Part shown: positions 36,691 through 49,026 of the stretch, one piece after another | How positions within the stretch are numbered: position 1 is the first letter of the stretch | Layout of the letters: each line of letters opens with the position of its first letter | Assembly: GCF_036417845.1 (NCBI RefSeq) | Contig: NC_089981.1 | Location: 82,253,268-82,317,267, forward strand | Direction: 5' to 3' | Length of the DNA stretch: 64,000 bases | DNA from: Apteryx mantelli | Taxonomy: Eukaryota > Chordata > Aves > Apterygiformes > Apterygidae | Made by a program: the position numbers and the translations under genes | The notes under the pieces: generated by a model | What the model was told of the DNA's origin: nothing | Database searches by the model: none | Seen by the model: only the letters and a program-made list of their open reading frames with translations

Positions 36691-37848
36691 TGCTCTTGCT
36701 AATAATATTCATGTTATTAGTGTGAACAGTTCTGTTGCTTTCAGCAGAGGTACACAGGCTGGTAAAGTTAACTGCATGCAGAGCTGCTTGAAATGTGTAG
36801 GCCGAAATCCCTCCTGTCGTCTTTTCCTTAAGTATTATTCATGTATTTCACTGAGATGTTGCAGGCCTTGTGACGGACAGGACAGGAGACTGATAAATAC
36901 AGTTGGCTGGTGGATGAATTCACTGTTTAAATGTTTCCTTTCAGTATTTCATAATAGTATGAAATCAGCTATAGAAGTATTATCAAGGCAAGTTTTGTAG
37001 GAAGAAGCAATACTTACTTCTTAGACCAGCTGATGGAGTTGGGAAACAAACAAACTTTTTGCTTGCAGAGACGCTTTTTGGCTCCCTGCCTCTCCCTGCA
37101 AACCCTGTCTCGCTTACACCCTTAGACTATTACGGCTACCACACTGCTATTATTATAGAAATGCTAGAATGTGGAAAGACTATGTGTAGAGACTCACAGT
37201 ACAAATACTGAATATTTCTAAAATGGAGAATAAAGAAGTAATATGTGAAATCTGTCAGTGTTAGTGAAATTTTGAAGCGTAGCAGTATTTTTTTTTGCTA
37301 TACTTTATTATGTTTCTATAAAATCCTATATATTGGTGTGGCAAATAAATGGATTTTTTTTTTTAATTCTATGTCATGTTTATTTTGTCTTATACATATT
37401 GATGATTTTAATGCCAAAAATTAGTCATATGTTTTGAGCACCCATTATTTAGCACTCACGGTGCCTTATAGAATAACTTAATTACTTTGTCCCCCAAAAC
37501 ATATAGTTTAAGGCTTTAGTTGTGGGTCCAGTGTACGTGTGTATGAAGCCCTTATTGACATAATCTTGTCAGCAATAAGTCTGAATTTATCCTGTTGCAG
37601 TATTTTTGGCAAGTGAGAGACACAGATAAAACAAGTGAGAGAAAAGAAGTAATATGATGGTATTTTTCCATTAGGTTTATTCCATAAAGTCTGTATATAT
37701 GTTGGTGGGTTATCCCTTTTAACACTCCGTCTAGGTGAGTTGTTAGAAGAAGAATGATGAAGAAAGAGGAAGGCTTTTGGAAAACTTAAGTTAATGTTTA
37801 CCTGTTTCATCCATTGGGAATATGTTTGTAATACTTGTTTTCTTTCAG

Positions 37849-38012
37849 TAGGGATATGTCCTCAGCACCAACTACTCCTCCATCAGTGGATAAAGTAGAC
37901 GGATTTTCTCGGAAGTCCGTCAGAAAAGCCAGACAGAAGAGGTCACAAAGCTCCTCCCAGTTTAGGTCTCAGGGCAAGCCTATTGAGTTAACTCCCCTGC
38001 CTCTGCTAAAAG
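37849..38012 (+). other. PPP2R5E: PPP2R5E exon 2 (first coding exon)
   Basis: The exon is bounded by TTTCTTTCAG ending at 37848 and by a strong donor AAAAG|GTAAGATC at 38013. It carries seven bases of 5'UTR (TAGGGAT) and 157 coding bases, leaving one base of the next codon, so the following exon must start in phase 1. Confidence 0.93.
37856..38012 (+). CDS. PPP2R5E: PP2A B56-epsilon regulatory subunit, N-terminal 52 codons
   Basis: The 52 residues begin [20 protein letters not shown] and end ELTPLPLLK, a match to the N terminus of vertebrate PPP2R5E (full protein about 467 residues). The protein is one of five B56 (B') subunits that bind the PP2A scaffold and catalytic subunits and choose substrates by reading LxxIxE motifs with a HEAT-like fold. 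That fold starts after this exon and is not in the window. What is seen here is the variable, probably flexible N-terminal tail, with a basic Ser-rich patch ([16 protein letters not shown], about 20-35). The start at 37856 is preferred over the upstream ATG at 37835, which lies in the intron before the acceptor. The codon split after K52 fits an Asp at residue 53 as in the family. Partial: the gene continues beyond 64000. Confidence 0.95.
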
Positions 38013-39311
38013 GTAAGATCAAGAATGTTTTTTAATAAATAAAAAATTCTACTTTACAGCTGACTGCTAAACTCGAAGTATTCTATTGCTAGAAGTTGCA
38101 GAGAAATTTTGCCAGTAATGAGAAATGTTTCATGCCAGAAATGTATGTATGCTCTGCAAAATATTTTATCTATGACTTGAGGGTGTGGTAATAGTTTGCA
38201 ATACTTGTGGAAGTTTTAAATGCTAATGTTAACCCGTACCATGGCTTGAATTACCAAGGCACACGAGCTATGTGTGAATATTTTAGTTTGTGAATCCTCA
38301 CCATTTAACCTAAATGAGCAGTAATTTTGGTAAGGGTAAATCGATTTGTGAGCAGAAGAAAACTGCATCATTTTTAAGATCTTACCTTGTAATATATGGG
38401 TCTGCAGCCTGTGACACTGGTGCCTAATGCAAGCCACATGAGTATCTTGAATGAGCTACAGCAAAGCGTTGCTGACTGGGGAGCTGGGACCCCTCTCATA
38501 ACACTTGTAAATGCGTAACTCCCAGTTCCTGGCTTCTGGTGGATTTTGAAATCAAAAGGTCCCATCAGCCTCTCAAGAGAAAAGTTACTGCCAATAAGGT
38601 GTTAGGCAAGATGCTACTGGTTTGAGAGAGTGCATCTCCCAGCGCTCGTTGAGTTTCTGCTGGCAGATATAAACTCTCTCCCTTTAATTTGGGAAAGAAA
38701 ATTGTGATCCAGCATACTACTCTTGAAAGGATGCCAGTCTCTCTGTAATAATCTTGAATGCTTCCCCTAAATCCCAGTTGTCACTGAATTTTAGTACAAA
38801 TCCAGGGGCCAGCAGCATCTCTCAGAATTATGTCTGTCTGCTGAGGAAGAGTTGTTCACCTTACAGAAGTGTTTCTTTTAACACTGAATTCAAAAGAGTT
38901 TTGTGTAGTTATGTGAAAATTTTTCAGTATTGTTCTTTGCTGTCACAAGTAAGGAAAGCAAGCGCAGTTGATGTTGATATTGGTGCTGATAATTCTGAAA
39001 AATATTAAGATTAATAGGTTTAGTATTAGGCCTGCCCCATTCTTGCTTTGTAGGTGTGTACATTTCTCACATCCCCTCTCCTCTACCTGTTTGACACATT
39101 TGGTAATCAGAGAATGGAAATACATAATAAATATGTAATTGCGCTTTGGTTAATTTCTTTACCCTGCTTCTTCATAAGAATAGAGTGGTTACAAAGAAGA
39201 GCATGCACCTTAATGTTTTTCTTTTAATGTAAATAAAATGGGGATTCTGGAATTTGTTCTAGTGGAGTTGTCGTTACAATATTTGGGGCTTCTTTCTGTG
39301 GCCTTCTTCTA

Positions 39312-39560
39312 AGAGTGTAGAAGTGGCCACACTGGGTCAAAAGAAAGGTCTGCCTAGGCCTGCTGTCTTGTCCCTGGCAGCGTCTGACTTTGGAGGCGCA
39401 GAGGGGAGTAAGAGAGCAGGGTAGGCCCGGAGCGATGCTGCATCAGAACACTTTCCCCACCTGCAGCATTTTTTGAACTTGAGGTCTGCCAGAGCCAGTG
39501 GAGTTGACTTTGTGGTCCACAATGAGCTTTCTTTTTATGAATCTTCCTATTTATTTTGTG
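39312..39560. repeat. Sauropsid CR1/L3-like interspersed repeat relic
   Basis: GTAGAAGTGGCCACACTGGG followed by TCAAAAGAAAGGTCTGCCTAG, then CTGTCTTGTCCCTGGCAGCG, resembles an old amniote repeat seen often in turtles (GGCCATACTGGGTCAGACCAAAGGTCCATCTAGCCC, then CCTGTCTTCGACAGTGGCC). Weaker resemblance continues through TTTTTTGAACTTGAGG and a GAGTTGACTTTGTGG block. It is locally GC-richer than the surrounding intron. Family name and borders are uncertain. Confidence 0.5.
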
Positions 39561-39752
39561 AAGGTGTGATAAAGAACCAGACGCTCTTTTACAGTCCTTT
39601 TAAAGCTCAGTTTTATACTTTTGCAGGTAATTTTTCATAGTTTCCATTCACCTTCTGAAACAGAGCCATTAGTATTTTGAAAGAAGTTTGGCCTTTGGCT
39701 TAAAAGGCTAAATTACTGAAAAACATTTAGATTTATATTTGTATAAATGAAC

Positions 39753-39782
39753 AAATAGATGAAATAATTATTTCATCTATTT
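39753..39782. repeat. 30-bp perfect palindrome
   Basis: The arm AAATAGATGAAATAA (39753-39767) is followed with no spacer by its exact reverse complement (39768-39782). Such a structure can extrude as a cruciform. It is AT-rich and lies inside PPP2R5E intron 2. Confidence 0.97.
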
Positions 39783-40032
39783 TAATCCCATTCAGGGAAT
39801 AAACTAGGCGTGTGCACAAGCATAACAAAAATGTGGGCCTTATCTGAGGACCAGGTCTTGCAGAAACATGAGCATATGCAGGTGTTTAATTTGACTGCTG
39901 TAGCTAGTTCCATGGATTGAGATATAAAACTATAATAAGATAAAACAAACAGATGGGGGGCACAGAGTGCTGATGAGACGTTTATGATTAGTGTCATAAT
40001 GAGTTACAGTGGTCCAGCTTCAAATTAAGAAT

Positions 40033-40126
40033 CTGACCCTGCACATTTGTTTTCCCTCTTGGACTTAATGCGGATTCCCACAGGCACAGGATCTACCTGT
40101 GCAGATTAATTTGCAGGATTTGGGCC
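40033..40126. repeat. Short inverted-end relic with internal hairpin
   Basis: The element starts CTGACCCTGCACATTTG and ends ATTTGCAGGATTTGGGCC, roughly inverted ends. Inside it, GCACAGG (40084-40090) and CCTGTGC (40096-40102) form a perfect 7-bp stem. The ends resemble the GATCCTGCAAA class of sauropsid repeats. Confidence 0.4.
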
Positions 40127-41153
40127 GAATAACCTATCTGAAGCAGCAGAGACTATTGAAAGGACACTGACGGTTAAAAATCGTGCTACTGTTTAGAAAT
40201 ATTCTTGGCCTACATTGATATTTGTAACATTTAGGATTATTAAACCCAAAAGAAGTGAGAAAACACTTTTCTTCTGCATTTGTTGTGCTTTTATTGGACA
40301 GTTGCTTGAAAGTCCTAATCTTTTAAACTCTTAGGTTAACACTTATCTTCAAACAAGTGACTAGTCCTATTACTTCAGTCCAGCTACCACATGATTTACA
40401 ATTTTATCCTTATTATTTGGGTATTTCAAATCAAAAAGAGAAGGGATTTTAGCAAAATAGCTCTTTAAAGCCCCTGAAAAATGAGATCACCTCGGAGATC
40501 TAGAGTTGCTAAGTTTATTTAAACTTACCGTTTTGGGTTAAATTCAAGTTTAATTGTACTTCTTTAGAAATATTTTAGTACTGGCAGTCTTTAGAGGACA
40601 GGTCTTGAATTCAACCTTAAAGGTATTTTATATTCATGAAGGAGGGACTTTGCAAACAAAAACATACATGCTATGCTCCTTTCTGTTTTTTTCCCCAGTA
40701 TATTGAATACTGACTGCAGGCTATTTCTTTTCTCAGAGTAAGATTCTTATGAACTTCAGTATCTTCTTTGATTACAAGAATAACGTATACAGACAAATAG
40801 ATAAATGTGTAGTCCATTCTTTGCAAATTTTTATACTACGCTTGTCACCATAATGATTCAAGCACCTTCCAGTAATGTATTAAGTGATGTGACTACACAT
40901 CTGTCGCATCTTATCTGTTCTCATTCCTTTCCCCAGTGGCAGAGTCATATACAGTGACTATACAGGCTTGTTTTGGTAGGATTTTGATGCAATCTGTTGC
41001 TTTTTGCGAACATACATGTGCACATTGCAAAAACAAATAGATAAGTCAGAGTTGCTAGTGTTTGTTTAGTAATAATAATGTTTCAGGGGAAAAAAAATGG
41101 AAGAGAAGATCTGTTTTAATGTTATGGATGAGTCTGAATGATAACCTTGATAT

Positions 41154-41199
41154 CCTAAATCTAATGGTAATCTCATTAGATTTAGGAAATCTAATGAGA
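41154..41199 (+). other. Three-arm alternative hairpin
   Basis: CCTAAATCTAATG (41154-41166) pairs perfectly with CATTAGATTTAGG (41174-41186). That second arm, read as TCTCATTAGATTT (41171-41183), also pairs perfectly with AAATCTAATGAGA (41187-41199). The middle arm can therefore pair with either neighbour. Confidence 0.95.
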
Positions 41200-41459
41200 A
41201 CAACTGCGGGGTTTTCAGTATTGCTTATTCTACTAAAAAAGTATAGAAGAATCAAGTTGTTACTGTCTTTTTTTAATTAGCAGAAGTGTGTGTATTGCTT
41301 AGTTTCTTGTAAATAAACATTTTATGTATGTATAAAATCTGATATGCCTTCTGAGGCTCAATTGGGCTGAGTTAAGACTTTGAAAAACAAGCCAAAAAGC
41401 TCCTCTGTTCTCCTGCTGTAAAAGCCTAACTTTTCTGATAATTTAATTATATCTGTATT

Positions 41460-41499
41460 TATTGCCTTGTAACTAAATATATTGCCTTGCAACTAAATA
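41460..41499. repeat. 20-bp tandem duplication
   Basis: Two adjacent 20-base units beginning TATTGCCTTG differ at one position (T to C). Confidence 0.95.
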
Positions 41500-44400
41500 T
41501 AATTTGGCATTATCTAACTTTTTTATATGACTAATGCTGAATATAACACTTCAAAAGCAGCCTTTTCTCCTTTGTTTTAAGTGCAGAGGAATGGAACAAG
41601 AAAAGTTTACATGGGAATTTGTGATACAGTAGTCCTACATTTTCAGTATGTGTACTATTAAATGTATTTCTATCTGCGATTCAGTTATGTTTGCATGCTC
41701 TTACCTGGTGTATCTTACACCGCGTTACGGCTTTGATTTTGACTTTCCTTTTTAAAGAGGCTGTTGCTGTCATCAGAGCTGGCAGGTCCCCTAGGTAATT
41801 GGTTTGTGGCCGAGCAGTCTTTCTGAGGGGCCCTTCCCTGGGAATGAATACCTCCACCTCTGTGCCTTACTCACATGCAGCTCAAGTTTGTTAACCAAGT
41901 TCATGACGTGCCTCAAATCATGCTTGTTCTAGACATGAAGTTAGTGTTTTGTGTGCGTTACATGCTGGTCTTACTTGCTGGAGGATTATTTTACTTTCAT
42001 TTTGTATAGATACTCTTTTTACTCGGAAGTCTTTAGAGGTAGATCAGTGGGGATGCAATGTAAGAAAGCAATTGATTGGAAAAAACTAAAAATCTGTGTT
42101 TTAATATTAGACACCTGAAAATGGACCAATTTCAGTACTACTTGTGAAAGGGGAAGGGGGAATTTATTTGTTTTCCTGCCAGGATCTGTAATGGTAGGGG
42201 AGTGTCCAAGGATGATGTTCATGCAGATGTCTAAAAAGATCGCATGCCTTATGAATGCATGTTTAGCATCTTGAGAAATTGGACATGTAACATGTAATTC
42301 ACAGTATGTCCCCCCAGCCATTAAAAATATGTAACTTAGGTTAAGAAAACCATCCAGAAGTAAGATTGGTTAAATTTTAAATTGATGTATCCCATTTTTG
42401 TAGTTTCAAGATGTGTGCCTATTGCTTCCTATCATTCTCCCACATTCTCCAATGACCTAATAAAATTAGTCTACATTACTTTCAGGTTTTCTAAAACTTG
42501 TGTGTATCTAGGTTTAAAACAGGCTTTGGTTCAAAGTATAATTTTTATTTTTAGATGATTTTTCTTCCTTAAAGTAGGTACTCCTAACAGAAATTCTCTA
42601 TGAATAATAACAATTGCTTTGCTACCTCAATATTATGAAATTTATTGAGGTTCTAATACATTTATCAGATAGTTTCCATTGCGTTAAAGAGTTGCTGTAG
42701 TGGCAACAAAAGAGCACACTGCATAGTCATGAAGGGGAAATCTCTTTGCACTTGCTGTTTGCTTTTTCCTATTATCTTATTTCCCTACAGGTGAGATTTT
42801 ATTATAATCTCTTCTTATGAATTCTATCTTTAGGTCAAATGCTGAAGTTCCTAAACAGTCAAAAATCCTATCAACTTCAAAACACTTTTGCCTAGATGAG
42901 AACTGCAAGACATTAGCTTTCTCTTTCAAAACCAGCTACGTTTGATCTTTTTAAAATCTTCTTTCTCATAAGATTAAAAAAATCTGTAATATTTTTTCAG
43001 AATTATGAGTACAACCTTCAGAATTGTACTTACAGGAAAGAGTTATTATCTTCTGAGTAGCAGAAGAAGAAAGACATGGCCTCTATTTACTGTTGACTTC
43101 TGTGGGGATTGACTACTTGTCATTTTTGTGCTATTCTCCACTTGCAAAATTGGACTTGATATTTGTAAAGCTTTCCAAATTTTAGTAAACTATTAATAAA
43201 ATACCTAAGCTTAACTACTTTCTCCTAATTTATAAATAGGAATTTAGGGAAATGGTAGTTACGACTTCTCAAAATTGAATTTTGCTATATTTCCATAATT
43301 GGAAATAGAGCTCAGGACTCTTGATTTATTGACTGAAAGATACCCTGGGATTTGGTTTGTGCTGTACATAATCAATGGTGAATCAGACATTAATCCTGGA
43401 AATACATTTAATAATTTTGCACTTCTGGTTGAAGTAAGTCTGGAGAGAATGGGCTGTCGCTGTGTAAAGACTTCGGAATAGGGCCACAATCCCAAAAGGG
43501 TGATGGAATTATCCTGTTACGTAATACATTTCTTAAGCTGTGCGGAGTTCTTGTCATGCATAATAAAACTTTTCACTTTTTCTCGTGCTCTTAGCAATTG
43601 TTTTTTGCCTAGATGTCTAGCTTTCTTTTCAATTTTTTAAAATATCTGATGGTTATGCAATAATCTTAAAGATTTCTGGCTGTTTCTGAAGTGTATTTGT
43701 TTGTTGTCTTAGAACAGGCCATATATGAATTAAATTCTGTCTTTCTGAAACTTTCTGTGTTAGTTACTGCCTCCCCAATCTGGAATGTAGTTTGGTAAAA
43801 TTATTATTCTTGTGCAAGAGTTGAAATGCTGATTTTGAGCTTAAGTTTATAGTAAAGGGATACCTATTTATGTTAGCTGTATATTAATAAAGTTGCAGTT
43901 GGTGAGAAATTCTGTGTACTTAGCCCTGTTCTTCCAATGATCTCTTTTTACATTCATTTGTCTTTATTTATCTATTTGTAAGTCTATTTAGGGTTGGAGA
44001 TTTTCCTATAGACTATCTAAACTTTACCATCATCAAAAACATGTGTTTTCAGTCATTATTTGTACAGCATGTCTCTATAATATGCTTCGTAGCGCATTTA
44101 TTTTCCTAATAATATTGGAGTTTTCTTTTCTATGTCCAAGTGTAACCCTATGGGTCTGTAATAGACCCTTATGTTTCTGTAATAAGTATCTCTTCTACGC
44201 TTTTCGCAGAGTAGCTTTGATGACTGTAAATTCTCCTTTAGCCATGCAGTTATTTCTTTAGAGTATACCTGATTGGAGGTATAGTGCTGCCTTTATAATT
44301 AATTATGATGTGGAACTTTACTGTTGTGAAAAGTACATTTTCCATATCTCTAGGAAGTATGTGTTTGTGTATTTATTAAATGTATGTGTGTGTATATAAA

Positions 44401-47400
44401 ATGTGTCTAATACATATTCATAGACTCACATTTTTTATATATATACACATTTAATGTCACATATATATAAATCTGGTTTTTGAGCTGATTCGTTTTCTGT
44501 CAGTTTTTCAGTATTTAATAGTTAATAATGAGGTACTACTTCTGTTCGTTGGTAAAACTTTGTATTTAGGAGGCAGTCCCTTAGTGTTCATCCATTATAA
44601 GCAAGCGCCTTCCTGAAAAAAGAGCACTATCATTTGTGCTTTCTGGGGGTGGGAGGAAGACAATAAACTCTTTCCCCTAAATTTTTTACATTCAAGCTAT
44701 TATGGTTTCTTTGGGTCAGTTTTGCAAAAAATACTTAGATGTAACACAAGAGGACTCCTTGAGTTCAATGAGTTTTAGTAGGGTTGGACATTTATGTTTA
44801 ATATGGAACTTTGTAATCTTGATAGCTACCTAAACTCTCAAATATCAGCAAATAAACACACTTTATTTCATAAAAGGTTAAGGGAGATCTGCTGAATACT
44901 ATGAGTCTCATGTCAGAAGGCAGATATGGCAGGGCTTATCTTAGTTTGAGTCCTCAGTGATTATAAGTGTTAGTCTTTGGTGCAGATGCAGTTACATGAG
45001 TTTTTTTCTGGTGGCAAAGCTTGCTTGAGAAGTTCTCAAGCTTACACCACAGTTCACTGCCTCTCATCTGTGCTGAGACAAGTATTTATGGGGTCACAAT
45101 GTAAATCAGATCATTAAAACCAGAGTTGCACTTCTTCCCATTCCTCCTCCCCCCCCCTTTTTTTTTTTTTTTTAACCTTCATAATTTCACTGATGTGCTT
45201 TATCCAGTGTCTTCTCAAACAGTTAAATCAGCAGAACTGAAATGGTGGTGAACTTCCACATAGGGTCGGTAGCTTCTCTGTGTGTGGCTTTCCGCAAAAA
45301 ATATTAGAGCGTCTGTACCAAGTGTTCTCAAACGCTAAGACAGCTGCCCAAAGAACTGGTGTAAAAAAAATTTTTTTTAGCTTAGTAGTTGCACTTTGGT
45401 TGAAAAATCACCTGTTTTGAGGGAAGTTGTGAAGTTAAGCTGTAGGGGAATAGTTTTGATTAGAAGTAATAATGATTTACAGTAGTGGCTTGATGTAGGT
45501 TTTTGACTAATAATTTTTTTCTAATCATAGTTGTGTGTATGTAATTTTGAAAATATATATGTTGTTAGATTTATTTAAAATAGCAATGTATTTTTCAGCC
45601 TTCCATAGAAAGTTTATTTTTCAAGTCATGGTATGTCTGATGCAGATTAGTTTGCCATTATGTTAATTTGTATTGCTTGAAAACAAAGTATATAATATAA
45701 TAATTGCATTTTTAAAACACATTAACATTTTATGATTTTTTCATTAAAATATTTTTATATAATAGGATCATTATGTTGCATTTACGCCATTTATTAATTT
45801 TTGCCATTGTTTTTTCCTTTCTGATCAATATGACAGGTTCTTACCTTGGTAGTTTTCCTAGAATATCAAGTGTGTGGCACTTTCCCTAGCAAGAGTTTAT
45901 GGCAGAGAAGGAGCACAGTCTAACAGAGTTCATATACCTGGTTAAATAGGCAGAAGGTGAGGAAGAGAGAAAGATTCTTTCTGGTTATCCTGGTGAAAGA
46001 AAAAGTAGAATAGCAGATTGCTGTGAAATCTGTTGAACGTCACTGTACATACTGATAGCTGTGTTTTGACGGTGGCTTCATGTGTTCCCTGACCTGAAGA
46101 GCTTGTTTTAATAATTTAATGTTGGACCTTGCAACTGACCATGTTGTAAGTGAGGTGGAGGCAAGCAGTTATTCTGGTTATAAAAAGTTTGTGCGTAATT
46201 TGATGTTTTTCAATCATTAAATGTTGTAGATTTTATGAATTTAAAAGATAACATCTTGCTACAGAACATCAATCACAGCTATAGTCTTCTTTAGCTGATG
46301 GGTATTTTGCAGAAGCTGACGTAAATCATCAGTAGTATCTCAGGGATGATGAATAAATGCAGATAACAGTGTGTGTTCCTAATGGTAAAAGTATTCATTT
46401 TTAGGACTTGACACTCAGTTGGAGATAATGGTTAAGCAGTCAGATACAATAATTTTATCAGAAAAATCTAACACCTTCATGAAGACAAAGGTTAAGCTGA
46501 AATTGTAGGTTGGCTGGAGAAGTACTGTACCATCAGATTTTGATTAAAACAATGAAGTAAATAAAACTTGCATACTTATCCATTTTGTGCTGTTCATTGT
46601 GAATAGTGGCCAGATATAGATGTAATTTGTTATGTGGTGGGAGGGAAACATTTCTTTAGTTATCCTTTTATCATATGGTTAAGAAGATCTGTCACTGGAA
46701 TTGTTATTTTTTTTAATGGGTTTGCAACTCTTGCTTTTTTGAGAAGAATGAGAAAATTAATGTTATGAAGAAGAAATAACTGTTTTGTGTTGAATGTGGT
46801 CTGTGTCATTGCTGGAAGATTTTCAGGAAGTCCTGGAGATACTTTGAGATCTTCCATTACTCTTTTCACCATGCTTGTGGTATCTAGCTGATCTGAGCTA
46901 CCCATTTGTTGTTTGGGATTTCTGTGCATCTCTGCTGTGCCATGAGTCTCGCTTAATACTACCTTGACTTTCGCTGCTTATTTATTGTTTGCTCGTACAA
47001 AACTTGTATTTCCAAGATTTAAAATGCAGGTTGCAGTAAAGTTGTGTGTTTGCTGCTTTCAAGGTTTTGAACATAGTGTTGTATAGATTACATTGTAAAT
47101 GAAGACTACTGCAAGTCAAATTTAAAATACTACAAATTGATATTGGGGATAGTCAGAAACTGTTGAAAGGATGATTCAAGACTGGGATAATTATATAGTT
47201 TTTTTTTTTTTTTATGTTAACCAAGAGGATGTAACAAGAATGTATACGCTTCCGTTAGTTTTCTCTGCAAGTTTAGTTCATGTGCCATGCACTTTAAAAT
47301 TCCCACAGTAGGGTATGGGTGTTGTATGCAGCCTCTTTTTAAAGAAGAAAGTCGATCTAGTAAGTGTTGTCTGACTTCAGTTTTGAAGAGTTAACTTGGG

Positions 47401-49004
47401 TGTTTATAGAGAATGTATTTTTTCCATCTGTGTGGAAAGGAAGATGCAAAAGATGATGATTACAGCCGAGACAATATTTTAATCAGTGTGGTGAAGATAA
47501 CTTAATTGTTGAATATTGTGAATGTTACCAAGGGAGAGTAAATTTGGCAGCTTGTTATCTTTGGCATTTTCAAATAGTATTTTTGGGATACATTTTGAGG
47601 ACTTGGGTTGAGGTGATACTTTATTACTCATTATCTTTGTTCTTGTTCATTTTCCATTTATTCCCCTCACCCCACACTCTTCCTTTCTTTTTCTTTGCTC
47701 TTTATCACTGTCTTCATTATTCCACTTTCTACTTCTTTCGGTAACCTCTGAGGGATATCATGTACTTACTTTTCCACAAGAGGGTGATAAAACTCACTCA
47801 TACGTGTAAAAACAAGCATTCCATGTGGAGTGGATAGCAGAGGTTATTGAAGTTTTTAATACAATAAAATTAACTGTATTTATAAAGGAAAACAGTATTC
47901 TGTTCATCTTCTTAAGATCCATCAATCTGTTACAGTGGTTGTTTGTGTGCACATTTGGAGACAAGACAAGACCTGTCAGGATAGAGATCCACCCTGTGAA
48001 GAGCATGCCAGCTCCATCCTGCCTCTGTTGCAGTAAGCAGACCTTACTGCAAGAGAGAGTCTTCCCTGTCTTCTATTCGTGCAATAATTTTCCTTGCCCT
48101 TCCTCCTCCGTGTACTTTCTTGAGTTTTTCTGTTTATTATTAGAAGAGACAGAGGCACCCTCCTACTTAACCCTGATGCTAAGAAATGGCAATGGCTGAA
48201 ATTTCTGTCCATCTTCTAAAAAATGTGAAAAAGATGGAAAAGGCAAGAGAGAAAATACCTACCACTCTCATTTGTTTCTATTAGAAGAACTTAGCAAAAA
48301 CCTGTTTCTGTTTTTGACAAAAATGAGACCTTAACAGGCATTTGAGTCAAGATTAAAATCTGCTCCAGTTTCCCTTCTTAGGACTAGAGAGGCCCCGCTG
48401 GTTATGGATGCGATAGAGAGAGGTGGTTATCAGCTCTTCTGAGAAGAGTAGCACCAGGAGTGTCTGTTTTAAATGATGGAGATTGTGGCTAAGCTTCTGA
48501 GACATGGGTTTGGGTCTTGGAAAAGCCGCTCAGTTGTCTCAGAATATTTTGCATGGCAAAGGTATGGTAGTAGACCTAGTAGAGAATGTGTCAAGGTTGG
48601 TATTAGCCTATGCTTTGGATGCCATAAACTCAAAAAAGTGTCCACTGTTGTAAACTGGTTCAGAATATCCTCTGAGCTGCCAGATTATATCTCATTAACC
48701 ACAAATAATAAAGAACTGCGGTGAAGTCCCTTAATATTAGAAATGGGATCTATACTTTGGGCTAGACAGAAGCTAAGCAGCAAAAAGGCTCCTGGAAAAA
48801 TTCTAGACACTTGATTATGATTAGTCAAAAGGAGACCTGACAAGGAAGGAGAAAGCAACAAAAAATGTCTGTGGTTGTGTTTACCCCATCTTCCATTAGT
48901 GTATCACAGAGTGAATTCTCAGGTCACAGAGAGAAATCTCTCACTGTTCCTTGATTTCAGGAAGAAAAAACAGATGCCCCAAATAATAAGCAAAAAAGAT
49001 GCAG

Positions 49005-49026
49005 TCTGTCTGTCTGTCTGTCTCTC
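49005..49026. repeat. (TCTG)n microsatellite
   Basis: About five TCTG units followed by a short CT run, in PPP2R5E intron 2. Confidence 0.92.

Larger units (their letters stand above)
35030..37848 (+). other. PPP2R5E: PPP2R5E intron 1
   Basis: The intron runs from GTAACT at 35030 to a pyrimidine tract and TTTCAG ending at 37848. Its first 300 bases are still CpG island. It holds a GGA repeat, a C21 run, an ATTT repeat, a poly-T run near 35779-35796 and one DNA-transposon-like relic. No coding sequence was recognised. Confidence 0.8.

Noticed and set aside
37835-37855. Upstream in-frame ATG before the PPP2R5E start
   Set aside because: It lies in the pyrimidine tract of the intron, before the acceptor at 37848, so it is removed by splicing.
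43297-43345. GGAAATAGAGCTCAGGACTC followed by TTGATT, resembling the 3' part of a MIR-like SINE
   Set aside because: Only about 30 bases match and the flanking core is not visible, so chance similarity cannot be excluded.
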